From Christiangramia bathymodioli (GTDB taxonomy: Bacteria; Bacteroidota; Bacteroidia; Flavobacteriales; Flavobacteriaceae), in NCBI GenBank assembly GCA_009735695.1, contig SRSL01000002.1:301229-365228 (forward strand): a stretch of 64,000 bases of DNA. Direction: 5' to 3'. Both the position numbers and the translations under genes were made by a program. Below, piece after piece: positions 17,995 to 26,918 of this stretch. The notes beneath the pieces were generated by a model. That model worked only from the letters and a program-made list of their open reading frames with translations. It searched no databases and was not told where the DNA came from. The first letter of the stretch is position 1. Every line of letters starts with the position of its first letter.

Positions 17995-19983
17995 ATGCCT
18001 AAACTTAATGTCACTCAGAAGCTTATTAAGGAACACCTCTTAAAGGGAGAAATGGAACCCGGAAAAGAAATCGGGATCAAAATAGACCAGGCTCTCCTGC
18101 AGGATGCAACCGGAACTCTGGTTCAACTTGAGCTTGAAGCTATGGGCCTTAAGAAAGCCCAGACCGAAGTGGCTGTTCAATATGTTGATCACAATCTTCT
18201 TCAAACCGATTTTAAAAATGCCGATGACCACCTGTTTCTGCACTCTGCAGCTCAACGCTTCGGCTTATGGTACAGTAGGCCGGGAAATGGGGTAAGCCAT
18301 CCGGTTCATATGCAGCGTTTCGGGAAACCTGGAAAAACCATGGTGGGATCAGACAGTCATACTCCTGCCGCGGGATCGTTGGGAATGCTGGCCATAGGAA
18401 CCGGAGGTCTTGACGTGGCAGCAGCTATCGCGGGGCAACCTTATTTTGTGAAAATGCCGAAGGTAATGGGCGTAAAACTTACCGGGAAACTGCCAGACTG
18501 GGTTAGCGCTAAAGACGTGATCCTGGAAATGCTGAGAAGGTATGATGTGAAAGGCGGAGTTGGAAAAGTAATAGAATATTACGGTGATGGACTTAAGAAT
18601 CTAAGCGCGATGGATCGCCACGTAATCGCAAATATGGGAGCAGAACTTGGAGCCACTACCACGGTCTTTCCAAGTGATGAGGAAACCAAAAGATTCTTAC
18701 GATCACAACAAAGAGAAGAAGACTGGGTTGAACTTAAAGCCGACGAGGGTTGTGAGTATGATTTTCATGACGAGATAGTTCTGGATGAACTTGTGCCTTT
18801 GATAGCGCTTCCTACTAGCCCAGGCAATGTGGTTCCGGTACGAGAAGTAGAAGGGAAGGAGATAAGCCAGGTAGTGATTGGTTCCTCCGCCAACCCGGGC
18901 TTGAGGGATTTCTGGATCGCCGGTGCGATCGTAGAGGGAAAATCGGTGAATAATGATGTTTCATTCGACATAAACCCTACTTCCAGACAAATGATTCAGA
19001 ATATGATAGATAACCGGGCATTTGCTAACCTGATTAAAGCGGGAGCAAGATTTCACCAGTCTGGATGTATGGGATGCATAGGCATGGGGCAGGCGCCTGC
19101 GTCGGGAACCATTAGTTTAAGGACCATGCCACGAAATTTCCCTGACAGATCTGGAACCAAAGATGACCAGGTGCACCTGTGTAGCCCGGAGACAGCAGCA
19201 GCTTCAGCACTTACCGGAAAGATCACAGATCCGCGTGATCTTGAAAAATTATATGATATGAAATATCCTCAATTTCAGCATCCTGAAATCGAGATCATCA
19301 ATACTGAAATGCTTGTGGCACCTCCTGAAGACGGAACTAATGTACAATTGAAGAAAGGGCCTAATATCAAGTCACTTCCTTACATTGAACCTATGCAGGA
19401 AAAATACTCTGTCCCTGTTCTATTGAAAATGGGCGATAACATTTCTACCGACGAAATATTGAAAGCAGGTGCCGAAGTATTACCATTCCGAAGTAATCTG
19501 CCAGAAATCAGTAAGTTTTCATACACGGTGATCGATGAGAGTTTTTATGATCGTGCGATGGAGGCGAAGACCGAACATGGTGGACACATTGTGGTTGCAA
19601 AAGATAACTATGCCCAGGGATCCAGCAGGGAACATGCAGCGATAGCTCCTAAATATCTTGGACAGGTTGCGGTGATCGCTAATTCATACGCCCGAATCGC
19701 ATGGCAGAATCTTGTGAATTTTGGAATTCTTCCGCTTGAATTTATCGATATAGAGGATTACGATAAGATCGAGCAGGGAGACCTGGTTTACTTCAGAAAC
19801 CTTATTGAAGACGTTAAGAATAGAAATCCAATAAAGGTGATCATCAGGAACGAAAATGGTGATAAGAAAGAAGAATTCGAGACCAAGCACAGCATGAGTG
19901 ATCGGCAGATCGAAATCCTTTTAAAAGGAGGAATCATCAATGAATTTAAAGACAGGTTGGAAGAAGAGGATTTGAAGGCCTGA
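17995..19983 (+). CDS. Aconitate hydratase (short, Aquifex-like type)
   Basis: At 662 residues this is shorter than the usual 750-900 residue aconitases. The substrate motif SDSHTPAAGSLGMLAIG (from residue 119) and the swivelling-domain motif YAQGSSREHAAIAPKY are clear. Of the three [4Fe-4S] ligands, Cys358 and Cys361 are present in SGCMGCIGMG, but the usual GSCTN motif reads GSSAN, with Ser298 at the Cys position. It should interconvert citrate and isocitrate, but the substrate could be a related hydroxyacid. The gene stands alone with its own terminator. Confidence 0.85.
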   Translation: MPKLNVTQKLIKEHLLKGEMEPGKEIGIKIDQALLQDATGTLVQLELEAMGLKKAQTEVAVQYVDHNLLQTDFKNADDHLFLHSAAQRFGLWYSRPGNGVSHPVHMQRFGKPGKTMVGSDSHTPAAGSLGMLAIGTGGLDVAAAIAGQPYFVKMPKVMGVKLTGKLPDWVSAKDVILEMLRRYDVKGGVGKVIEYYGDGLKNLSAMDRHVIANMGAELGATTTVFPSDEETKRFLRSQQREEDWVELKADEGCEYDFHDEIVLDELVPLIALPTSPGNVVPVREVEGKEISQVVIGSSANPGLRDFWIAGAIVEGKSVNNDVSFDINPTSRQMIQNMIDNRAFANLIKAGARFHQSGCMGCIGMGQAPASGTISLRTMPRNFPDRSGTKDDQVHLCSPETAAASALTGKITDPRDLEKLYDMKYPQFQHPEIEIINTEMLVAPPEDGTNVQLKKGPNIKSLPYIEPMQEKYSVPVLLKMGDNISTDEILKAGAEVLPFRSNLPEISKFSYTVIDESFYDRAMEAKTEHGGHIVVAKDNYAQGSSREHAAIAPKYLGQVAVIANSYARIAWQNLVNFGILPLEFIDIEDYDKIEQGDLVYFRNLIEDVKNRNPIKVIIRNENGDKKEEFETKHSMSDRQIEILLKGGIINEFKDRLEEEDLKA

Positions 19984-20005
19984 TCGAAGAGAAATCCTGA
20001 GACAG

Positions 20006-20040
20006 TAAAAAACCCTTTCAGAAGTCTGAAAGGGTTTTTA
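20006..20040. terminator. Bidirectional terminator between aconitase and HPF genes
   Basis: A near-perfect stem (AAAAACCCTTTCAG / CTGAAAGGGTTTTT, loop AAGT) has A and T runs on both sides and lies between convergent genes ending at 19983 and 20060. Confidence 0.85.
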
Positions 20041-20059
20041 TTTTTCAATAGTCTACTTA

Positions 20060-20359
20060 TTAATGCGCGTTCATTTTATCCTTTCGTTTACTGCATTGTC
20101 TGTCAATATCACTAGTCGACTTCGAAACCGCAGCTTCATATGACGACTCATTAGATTCAGCAAAGAGTAATGGTCCAGGTGCACTCAATCTTATTTCGCA
20201 AATATAACCATTGGGCTTTTGATCTTCGTTTCGCTTAAAATATACATTGGCCCGTACGATCCAGTCATATTTATTTTCCAGTTTTTCTAATTTTTTCCGG
20301 GTGAAAGATTCAAGGGCTTCACTTCTGTCGATATTTACAAATTCAAAAATAGCTTCCAT
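20060..20359 (-). CDS. Ribosome hibernation-promoting factor (HPF/RaiA-like)
   Basis: The 99-residue protein matches the short HPF/YfiA fold: EFVNIDRSEALESFTRKKLEKLENKYD at the start, NGYICEIRLSAPGPLLFAE in the middle and SYEAAVSKSTSDIDRQ near the end. It binds the 30S decoding region and silences ribosomes in stationary phase. It lacks the C-terminal dimerisation domain of long HPFs. The leader between 20360 and 20547 is AT-rich and shared with the divergent deaminase gene. Confidence 0.88.
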   Translation of the reverse strand: MEAIFEFVNIDRSEALESFTRKKLEKLENKYDWIVRANVYFKRNEDQKPNGYICEIRLSAPGPLLFAESNESSYEAAVSKSTSDIDRQCSKRKDKMNAH

Positions 20360-20532
20360 ATACGTTTTTTTATTTGCTTAAATAAAGTTATAAATACAAC
20401 CATCAACAAGGCTCTTAAGCCAGATTTGGCAAAGATTTAGCACTCTTTTACAATTGAACAGTTATCTCTTAAAATGTACTTAATCCCGGTGGAAATAGTG
20501 TGAAAATATAAGCTAGGCAGAACCTAATACCT

Positions 20533-20540
20533 TAAATTTG
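20533..20540 (+). promoter_or_regulatory. Perfect -7 box very close to the deaminase start codon
   Basis: TAAATTTG fits TAnnTTTG exactly and ends only seven bases before the ATG at 20548. If used, the transcript would have almost no leader. No clear TTTG lies at the -33 distance. Confidence 0.4.
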
Positions 20541-20547
20541 TAAGGCT

Positions 20548-21024
20548 ATGGAAACAAATGAATTACATACCTTAATGATGAACCGGGCAATACAACTTGC
20601 CAGGGAAGGAGGGAAGATGGATAATGGAGCTCCTTTTGGAGCAGTGATCGCAAGAGGTGAAGAGATCATAGCTGAAGCAAGGAATGAAGTGCTGTGTAAA
20701 GGAGACTGTACCCAGCATGCTGAATTGAAAGCTATTCAAAGGGCCTGCAGAAAATTAAAAACCGTAAGTTTAAATGGCTGTACCTTATATACAAGCTGTG
20801 AACCCTGTATGATGTGTTTAGGAGCGGCTTACTGGGCGGAAATAGAAAAAATATATTTTGGAACTTCAGCAGAAGATGCCCGGGATTACGGGTTTGATTA
20901 TAGCGGGATGTATCATACATCTGATACTGGCGATCGCCATGAGGAATTTAATATGGAACAGATTTACCGTGAAAAAGCTTTGGCTGTTTGGAAAACATGC
21001 ACGAAGAATGAGTTGCAGTTTTAA
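20548..21024 (+). CDS. Nucleoside/guanine deaminase (CDA superfamily)
   Basis: The 158-residue zinc enzyme shows the ligand motifs HAELKAIQ (His and catalytic Glu) and SCEPCMMCLGAAYW (two Cys). The N-terminus (MNRAIQLAREGGKMDNGAPFGAVI) and the YGFDYSGMYHTSD segment resemble guanine deaminases of the GuaD/YkzA-like group more than tRNA adenosine deaminase. It likely converts guanine or a related base to the keto form in the cytoplasm. It is transcribed alone and followed by a clear terminator. Confidence 0.88.
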   Translation: METNELHTLMMNRAIQLAREGGKMDNGAPFGAVIARGEEIIAEARNEVLCKGDCTQHAELKAIQRACRKLKTVSLNGCTLYTSCEPCMMCLGAAYWAEIEKIYFGTSAEDARDYGFDYSGMYHTSDTGDRHEEFNMEQIYREKALAVWKTCTKNELQF

Positions 21025-21044
21025 ATTTTTAGCCAAGTTGAAGG

Positions 21045-21070
21045 TCCAGGAACTAGCAAGGGTTCCTGGA
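21045..21070 (+). terminator. Intrinsic terminator after the deaminase gene
   Basis: A 9-bp perfect stem TCCAGGAAC / GTTCCTGGA with an 8-base loop is followed by a run of T residues from 21071. Confidence 0.85.
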
Positions 21071-21110
21071 TTTTTTATTTGATGAACCAACTAATTTATC
21101 CATAATCCTG

Positions 21111-21974
21111 ATGGCGGAAAAAGAAGAAGAAAAACACAAGCAAAAAGAAAAGGTTGACCGTGAGCTGAAATCTTCAGAAAATGAAGAGGACGGTTCCTCC
21201 AGGACCCATGGGGAAATTTTAAGACGACAGATCAACGAAGCCTGTAAAACTTACGATCGAAATACACCTAGTATATTGGTTAGTAGCTTTACCGCAGGGC
21301 TGGAGATAAGCTTTAGCTTTTTGCTGATCGCCACTGTTTTCAATTTCTTCAGTGGGCATTTTGCTGAGGAAACCATCTTTAAACTTACTGCATTGGTCTA
21401 CCCGGCAGGTTTTATTCTGGTAATTCTTGGTCAGTCCATTCTTTATACCGAACAAACCTCCTTGTTAACCCTGCCAGTCTTCAACAAGGAAAGAAGCCTC
21501 TTAAGTTTATTCAGGGTTTGGGGGATCGTGATTTTGGGAAATCTGGCAGGAGGGATGTTAATGAGTCTTAGCTTTATCTGGATAGGTCCAAAACTTGGAT
21601 TATTTGAAATGGCCAGCCTTGAAAAAATCGCCCTTCATTTAACCAACCATGACGCCTTAACGATTCTTTTTAGTGCCATACTGGCCGGCTGGCTGATGGG
21701 ATTGTTGTCCTGGCTTGTAACCAGTTCAAGAGAAAGTATAGGGGAGATCGTAATTATTTTTTTAATAACTTCCATTTTGGGCTTCACGAATCTTCATCAT
21801 AGTATAATAGGAAATATAGAGGCCTTTACAGGTTTTATAATTTCAGAGGAGATCAACTTCTGGAAATATTTCAAAACTGTAGGCTTAGCTATAATAGGAA
21901 ATGCTATAGGAGCCGTGGTCTTTGTAGCCCTTCTTAAATACCGGGCATTCGTTTTTAATGTGAATCGCCCTTAG
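21111..21974 (+). CDS. Formate/nitrite transporter (FNT) family channel
   Basis: The 287-residue protein has a long charged N-terminal tail (residues 1-50, rich in Glu and Lys) followed by six hydrophobic spans. Family-like parts are SSFTAGLEISFSFLL, the broken-helix LGQSILYTEQTSLLTLPV and the internal repeat GWLMGLLSWLVTSSRES. FNT proteins pass small monovalent anions across the inner membrane; the YfdC-like branch is poorly defined. It lies 17 bases before the DUF4251 lipoprotein gene, so the two may be co-transcribed. Confidence 0.9.
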   Translation: MAEKEEEKHKQKEKVDRELKSSENEEDGSSRTHGEILRRQINEACKTYDRNTPSILVSSFTAGLEISFSFLLIATVFNFFSGHFAEETIFKLTALVYPAGFILVILGQSILYTEQTSLLTLPVFNKERSLLSLFRVWGIVILGNLAGGMLMSLSFIWIGPKLGLFEMASLEKIALHLTNHDALTILFSAILAGWLMGLLSWLVTSSRESIGEIVIIFLITSILGFTNLHHSIIGNIEAFTGFIISEEINFWKYFKTVGLAIIGNAIGAVVFVALLKYRAFVFNVNRP

Positions 21975-21991
21975 ATTAAAAAATTAAGATT

Positions 21992-22510
21992 ATGAAGAAT
22001 ACTATTTCTAAAACCACCAAGTTTATATTCTTCGGAATTTTTCTCGTTTCTATGGGATGTGGATCCTCAAATACTACTGAATCCAGCGGGGATATTTCGA
22101 AGCTTAAAGAATTAATAGAAAGCAGGCAGTTTTTAATTGAAAATGACTGGGCAACGCCTATACAGGGACAGCAGATCAATTTATTGAATAATCCCAACGA
22201 AATAAGATTTAGTGGAGACAGCGTATATGTAGATTTACCTTATTATGGAATTCGTCATGCAGGAGGAGGTTATCAAAGAGATGGCGGGATGAATTATGTT
22301 GGAATCGCCGAGAATCTTAAGATCGAAGAAAATAGCAAGAAAGAAAGGATCGATTTAAGTTTTGAGGGTACCCAGAATGGTGAAAACCTTGATTTCTTTA
22401 TTAGGATATTCCTGAGTGGAAAGGCAAACACCAACGTAAATTCCTCACAGCGCAGTTCTATCAATTACCTGGGGAAGGTAGAATCGTATAATAATGATGA
22501 CAGGGAGTAG
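21992..22510 (+). CDS. DUF4251 lipoprotein
   Basis: The 172-residue protein has a lipoprotein signal ending SMGCGSS with the lipobox Cys at about residue 24. The mature part shows the DUF4251 outline: LKELIESRQFLIENDWATP, GQQINLLNNPNEIRFSGDSV and DLPYYGIRHAGGGYQRDGG. It should be a periplasmic lipid-anchored protein of unknown function, typical of Bacteroidota. It follows the FNT gene after 17 bases. Confidence 0.87.
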   Translation: MKNTISKTTKFIFFGIFLVSMGCGSSNTTESSGDISKLKELIESRQFLIENDWATPIQGQQINLLNNPNEIRFSGDSVYVDLPYYGIRHAGGGYQRDGGMNYVGIAENLKIEENSKKERIDLSFEGTQNGENLDFFIRIFLSGKANTNVNSSQRSSINYLGKVESYNNDDRE

Positions 22511-22604
22511 TTGCGGCATTCAAGGCTCATACTATTCTAAATATTATATTTTACATAATATAAATTATAGTTCATTAATATATGTTTTTTGGAAGTGGTG
22601 TTGT

Positions 22605-23804
22605 TTAATCCGGCTGTTTTGCTTTTTTCATATGCCGGAACAATTCTTTAAACAATCCACGCGCGATCAAAAGCTTCATGATCTCATTAGTTCCAGCATA
22701 AATGCGAGCGACTCGATTATCGGCATACATTCGAGCGATTGGATAATCCCACATATAACCATAACCACCAAATAACTGCAAACACTCATCTACCACTTTA
22801 TTATGCATTTCAGTAGCCGAATATTTCGCCATCGAAGCGCTTTCCGGGCTAAGTTTATCTTGAGACATCAATTTGGTACATCGGTCCAGAAACGCCTGGT
22901 GTATTTGCAGGTTCGTGGCACATTCAGCCAGATTGAACTGCGTGTTCTGAAATGCTGCAATAGGCTGCTTAAAAGCCGTTCTGCTGGATGTATAATCAAT
23001 AGTCTGTTCAATGGCGCCCTGGGCACCGCCAATTGCATTCAAAGCCACGATGAGGCGTTCCCGGGCCAACTCCTGCATCATAATTTTAAACCCAAGACCT
23101 TCTTCACCAAGAAGATTTTCCTTCGGAACCTTTACATTATCAAAAAACAATTCACAGGTATCCTGGGCTTTCATCCCAATCTTTTTAAATGGAACCCCTT
23201 TTTCAAATCCTTCCAATTTACTTTCGATGAGCAATAAGGAAACTCCTTCTTTTTCTGTTCCAATATTGGTTTTTACCGCAACCAGAGCAAGATCGCACAT
23301 AAATCCATTAGTAATAAAGGTTTTCTGCCCGTTTACAAGGTAATGATCTCCTTTATCAATCGCTTTCGTTTTAATGGCCTGCAGATCACTCCCACAGTCT
23401 GGTTCGGTCATCCCTAAAGCGGTGATCATTTCACCTGAAGCCATTAGAGGCAGGTATTTTTTCTTTTGCTCTTCAGTACCATATTTAAGAATATAGGGCG
23501 CAATGATGTCGGAATGCAGCGAAAATCCGGGGCCACTAATGCCTCGTCTTCCAAGTTCTTCAATAAATAAAGCGCTAAAGCTAAAATCGAGTCCGCCACC
23601 GCCATATTCTTCGGGAATATCTATACACAACAAGCCCAGTTCCCCCGCTCGTTTCCAAATTTCCCGGCCAACCATACCATTCTTTTCCCATTCATCTACT
23701 TTATCTATCATTTCATGAGCTATAAAGTCCTGGATCATCTTCCTGGTCATTTTATGCTCTTCTGAAGCATATATTTCGCGCTCTATCAAGACATTTTCCA
23801 ACAT
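22605..23804 (-). CDS. Acyl-CoA dehydrogenase
   Basis: The 399-residue flavoenzyme carries the family landmarks: ALGMTEPDCGSDLQAIKT (substrate and FAD contact), GHYLVNGQKTFITNG-like spacing seen here as DHYLVNGQKTFITNGF, and the C-terminal QLFGGYGYMWDYPIARMYAD followed by YAGTNEIMKLLIARGLF, where a catalytic Glu is expected. It oxidises an acyl-CoA to the 2-enoyl-CoA, passing electrons to ETF. Chain-length preference is not visible. It is not next to other beta-oxidation genes. Confidence 0.93.
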   Translation of the reverse strand: MLENVLIEREIYASEEHKMTRKMIQDFIAHEMIDKVDEWEKNGMVGREIWKRAGELGLLCIDIPEEYGGGGLDFSFSALFIEELGRRGISGPGFSLHSDIIAPYILKYGTEEQKKKYLPLMASGEMITALGMTEPDCGSDLQAIKTKAIDKGDHYLVNGQKTFITNGFMCDLALVAVKTNIGTEKEGVSLLLIESKLEGFEKGVPFKKIGMKAQDTCELFFDNVKVPKENLLGEEGLGFKIMMQELARERLIVALNAIGGAQGAIEQTIDYTSSRTAFKQPIAAFQNTQFNLAECATNLQIHQAFLDRCTKLMSQDKLSPESASMAKYSATEMHNKVVDECLQLFGGYGYMWDYPIARMYADNRVARIYAGTNEIMKLLIARGLFKELFRHMKKAKQPD

Positions 23805-23904
23805 ACCTGGTCTATTTTAATAAGTGACATACCAAATTTTCACACAGGCTGTTATTTTAAACATTTTGAAACGCCTGTTATCTAATTTAAAGTATATAAT
23901 TGAC

Positions 23905-24390
23905 TTATTCCGTGTGCTTTGAAAAATGATCCTGAATGATCTTCAGTTTTGGATTTATGTAGGTTTTGCAAAAAGGTCTTTCAGGATCTGTTCTGTAATA
24001 ATTCCTGATCTCTTCTCTGGAGGCCCTGAATTTTCCAAAGGGAACTGCCCGGGTAATGAATTTTATTCCCTTCTCTTTTAGTCGGTCAAGTATATTTTCT
24101 ATTCTTGCTTTTTGAGTTTTATCGAAATAATAGATCGCGGAAAGATATCTGGTCCTCAAGCTGTGATTCTCCTGACTTTGATGGGTTTGTAAATGAACTT
24201 TGATCAAGGTCTTCAGATCTATTTCTGTACTATTAAAATATACGATCACTCCCTCGTAAAATTTTTCAGGATCTGAGTCTATTGAAAGATACCCCTGCTC
24301 TACCCTTTTCACTCCTTTCAAAACCTGGAAAACAGCTTCAGTACACCAATGGCAACCACCACCCATTCCTATTTTCTGCAAGTTTTCCAT
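23905..24390 (-). CDS. msrA: Peptide-methionine (S)-S-oxide reductase
   Basis: The 161-residue protein has the MsrA active site as GGGCHWCTEAVFQ, where most relatives read GCFWC, and the YEGVIVYFNSTEIDLKTLIKVH and HQSQENHSLRTRYLSAIYY segments follow the family pattern. It repairs oxidised methionine with thioredoxin electrons. There is no signal peptide, so it should be cytoplasmic, and no MsrB is fused or adjacent. Confidence 0.93.
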   Translation of the reverse strand: MENLQKIGMGGGCHWCTEAVFQVLKGVKRVEQGYLSIDSDPEKFYEGVIVYFNSTEIDLKTLIKVHLQTHQSQENHSLRTRYLSAIYYFDKTQKARIENILDRLKEKGIKFITRAVPFGKFRASREEIRNYYRTDPERPFCKTYINPKLKIIQDHFSKHTE

Positions 24391-24564
24391 TCTGAATGAT
24401 TTTTCTGAAAGAATTACTCCTATAAATACTAGTATACGTTTTACCGATTTAAGGCTCTGGCTCTTCCATTCAGATTAAAAAATACGTGAATTATTTGAAT
24501 AAAAGAAGTAAGCATATTGTATAAAAACCTAAATTTAAGATACTTACGCATAAATAAACCAATC

Positions 24565-26871
24565 ATGAAACACAAAATCAAATTCTGGCCAATACTCGTT
24601 TTTATTGGCTTCCTGGGCATTTTCACTATTCAGGCTCAGGAAATTCAGGGAAACTGGAAAGGTGAACTGGAAGTTCAGGGCAGCAAGATTCCAGTTGTTT
24701 TCGATATCAAAAAGGAAGGAGAATCTTATAAAGCAACGATGGACAGCCCGTCACAAAATGCTTTCGGACTAGAGCTGGACGAAGTGCAGTTAAAGAACGA
24801 TTCCGTTAAAATGGGACTCAAAGCTTATGGAATAAGTTATTCGGGAAAAGTTAATGGTGAAAAAATAGCTGGTACTTTTTCGCAGGGAGGTATGAATCTG
24901 GACCTGGTCCTTTCCAAATCTGAAAAATCTGTTCCGGGGGATCCTTCTTTGCCTACTCCCAGAGAGGAACTTGCTCAACTGGCGCAATACGATAATGGAA
25001 ATTATAAATATGACGTTGCAGATTATTTTGCCCGGCCAAAAGCAGCTACGTTCCGATTCTCTCCTAACGGCAAATATGTTTCCTACCGGGAGAAGGATGA
25101 AAATTCCAAGAGTCATATTTATGTAAAGAACCTGGAGACAGGAGAAACCATCAGGGCCATCGAAGAGAAGGAAGAACTGATTCGTGGCTACGGCTGGGCC
25201 AACAATGAACGCCTAATGTATGTGATGGACAAGGGAGGAAATGAAAATTACCATTTGTTTGCGGCCGATATTGACGGAACCAATTCAAAAGAATTAACGC
25301 CATTTGATGGTGTTCGGGTGGAGATTCTTAATGAACTGAAAGAGGATAAAGATCATGTGATCATTTCAATGAATAAGAATAATCCGCAGATCTTTGAGCC
25401 TTATAAGATCAATATTAAAACCGGGGACCTGGAACAACTTTATGAAAATGATGATCCTCAAAACCCTATCGTGGGCTATGCTTTCGATAAGGATGGTGAA
25501 TTGAGAGGCTTCGGAAAATTAAGCAATGGAACCAAGGTAACTATGTATTATAAAACCGATGGTGATTTCAAGAAAATGCAAGAGTTTGCCTGGAATGATA
25601 CATTTAATCCCATGCTTAATTATTCCAAGGAAAATCCTCACGAGGCTTACCTGATTTCAAACCTTAATTCTGATAAGGCTGAAGTTTACAGGTATGATAT
25701 GAAAGAAGGAAAGGTGATTGAAAAATTATATTCCAATAAAGATTATGATATTTCCAATATTTCCCTCTCCAGGAAAAGAGATTACGAGTTAGACTATTAT
25801 TCCTATGAAGGAGAGAAAAACCATATCGTTCCGGTTAGTGATTATTATAAAAAGATCCATAAAAATATCACCGATAAATTTCCCGGAATGAATTATTCCA
25901 TTGCAGATCATACCGATGATGAGAGCATGTACCTGGTTTTTATTCAAAGCGATAAAGTATATGGTGAATACTGGTCTTACAATTCCAATACCGGTGAATT
26001 TGAGAAAATATATAACCTGATGCCCAATCTAAAACCGGAAGATATGGCCGAAATGCGGCCAATAACTTTTAAAAGCCGGGACGGGCTAACTCTACACGGT
26101 TATATCACCCTTCCAAAAGCAGCTCTGGAAGGAAAAAAAGTTCCTGTGATCGTAAATCCACATGGCGGTCCGCAAGGCATCAGAGACTCCTGGGGGTTCA
26201 ATCCAGAAGCCCAGCTTTTTGCAAGCCGCGGCTATGCCACTCTTCAGGTGAATTTCAGAATTTCAGGCGGTTATGGCAAGGAATTCCTGAAATCTGGGTT
26301 TAAACAGGTTGGCCGAAAGACCATGGATGACGTGGAAGACGGTTTACAATATGTGATAGATCAGGGATGGGTAGACAAAGATAAAGCAGCCATTTATGGC
26401 GGTAGTCACGGTGGTTATGCCGTTCTTAGAGGCCTCACAAAAACCCCAGATCTTTACGCCTGCGGAGTGGATTATGTTGGAGTATCGAATATTTTCACAT
26501 TTATGGAAACCATTCCAGCTTACTGGAAACCCTATGAGAGTATATTAAAAGAGGTTTGGTATGATCCAGATGTACCAGAAGAAAACCTAATAATGAAGGA
26601 AGTGTCCCCTGTTTTCCATATCGATAAAATTAAAAAACCTTTGTTAGTGGTTCAGGGAGCAAATGATCCCAGGGTAAACATTAACGAATCAGACCAGATC
26701 GTTTCGGCCTTAAGAAATAAAGGAATTGATGTCCCGTATCTGGTTAAATATGATGAGGGGCATGGCTTCCATAAAGAGGAAAATTCACTGGAATTATATG
26801 AAACAATGATGGGGTTTTTCGCCAAGCATCTGAAACAAAATGATATAGTTCAGGAAGAATTCAAGGATTGA
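24565..26871 (+). CDS. Secreted S9-family (prolyl oligopeptidase) peptidase with N-terminal lipocalin-like domain
   Basis: Starting at ATG 24565 gives a good signal peptide (MKHKIKFWPILVFIGFLG...IQAQ). An earlier TTG at 24517 would place 16 residues before it. Residues about 22-120 form a beta-rich domain (GNWKGELEVQGSKIPVVFDI) of the type found before alpha/beta hydrolases. A beta-propeller follows, then the catalytic domain with Ser in YGGSHGGYAVLRGL, Asp in GANDPRVN and His in DEGHGFHK. It should cleave oligopeptides in the periplasm. Confidence 0.92.
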   Translation: MKHKIKFWPILVFIGFLGIFTIQAQEIQGNWKGELEVQGSKIPVVFDIKKEGESYKATMDSPSQNAFGLELDEVQLKNDSVKMGLKAYGISYSGKVNGEKIAGTFSQGGMNLDLVLSKSEKSVPGDPSLPTPREELAQLAQYDNGNYKYDVADYFARPKAATFRFSPNGKYVSYREKDENSKSHIYVKNLETGETIRAIEEKEELIRGYGWANNERLMYVMDKGGNENYHLFAADIDGTNSKELTPFDGVRVEILNELKEDKDHVIISMNKNNPQIFEPYKINIKTGDLEQLYENDDPQNPIVGYAFDKDGELRGFGKLSNGTKVTMYYKTDGDFKKMQEFAWNDTFNPMLNYSKENPHEAYLISNLNSDKAEVYRYDMKEGKVIEKLYSNKDYDISNISLSRKRDYELDYYSYEGEKNHIVPVSDYYKKIHKNITDKFPGMNYSIADHTDDESMYLVFIQSDKVYGEYWSYNSNTGEFEKIYNLMPNLKPEDMAEMRPITFKSRDGLTLHGYITLPKAALEGKKVPVIVNPHGGPQGIRDSWGFNPEAQLFASRGYATLQVNFRISGGYGKEFLKSGFKQVGRKTMDDVEDGLQYVIDQGWVDKDKAAIYGGSHGGYAVLRGLTKTPDLYACGVDYVGVSNIFTFMETIPAYWKPYESILKEVWYDPDVPEENLIMKEVSPVFHIDKIKKPLLVVQGANDPRVNINESDQIVSALRNKGIDVPYLVKYDEGHGFHKEENSLELYETMMGFFAKHLKQNDIVQEEFKD

Positions 26872-26888
26872 TTTAAATGGTATTTATA

Positions 26889-26917
26889 ACAAAAGCCCTC
26901 CTGGTGAGGGCTTTTGT
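26889..26917. terminator. Bidirectional terminator between S9 peptidase and AI-2E-family genes
   Basis: A 12-bp perfect stem ACAAAAGCCCTC / GAGGGCTTTTGT with the loop CTGGT lies between convergent genes ending at 26871 and 26919. Confidence 0.88.
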
Positions 26918-26918
26918 T

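Noticed and set aside
22803-23237. 144-residue plus-strand frame
   Set aside because: It is antisense to the acyl-CoA dehydrogenase gene and lacks a start context or motifs.
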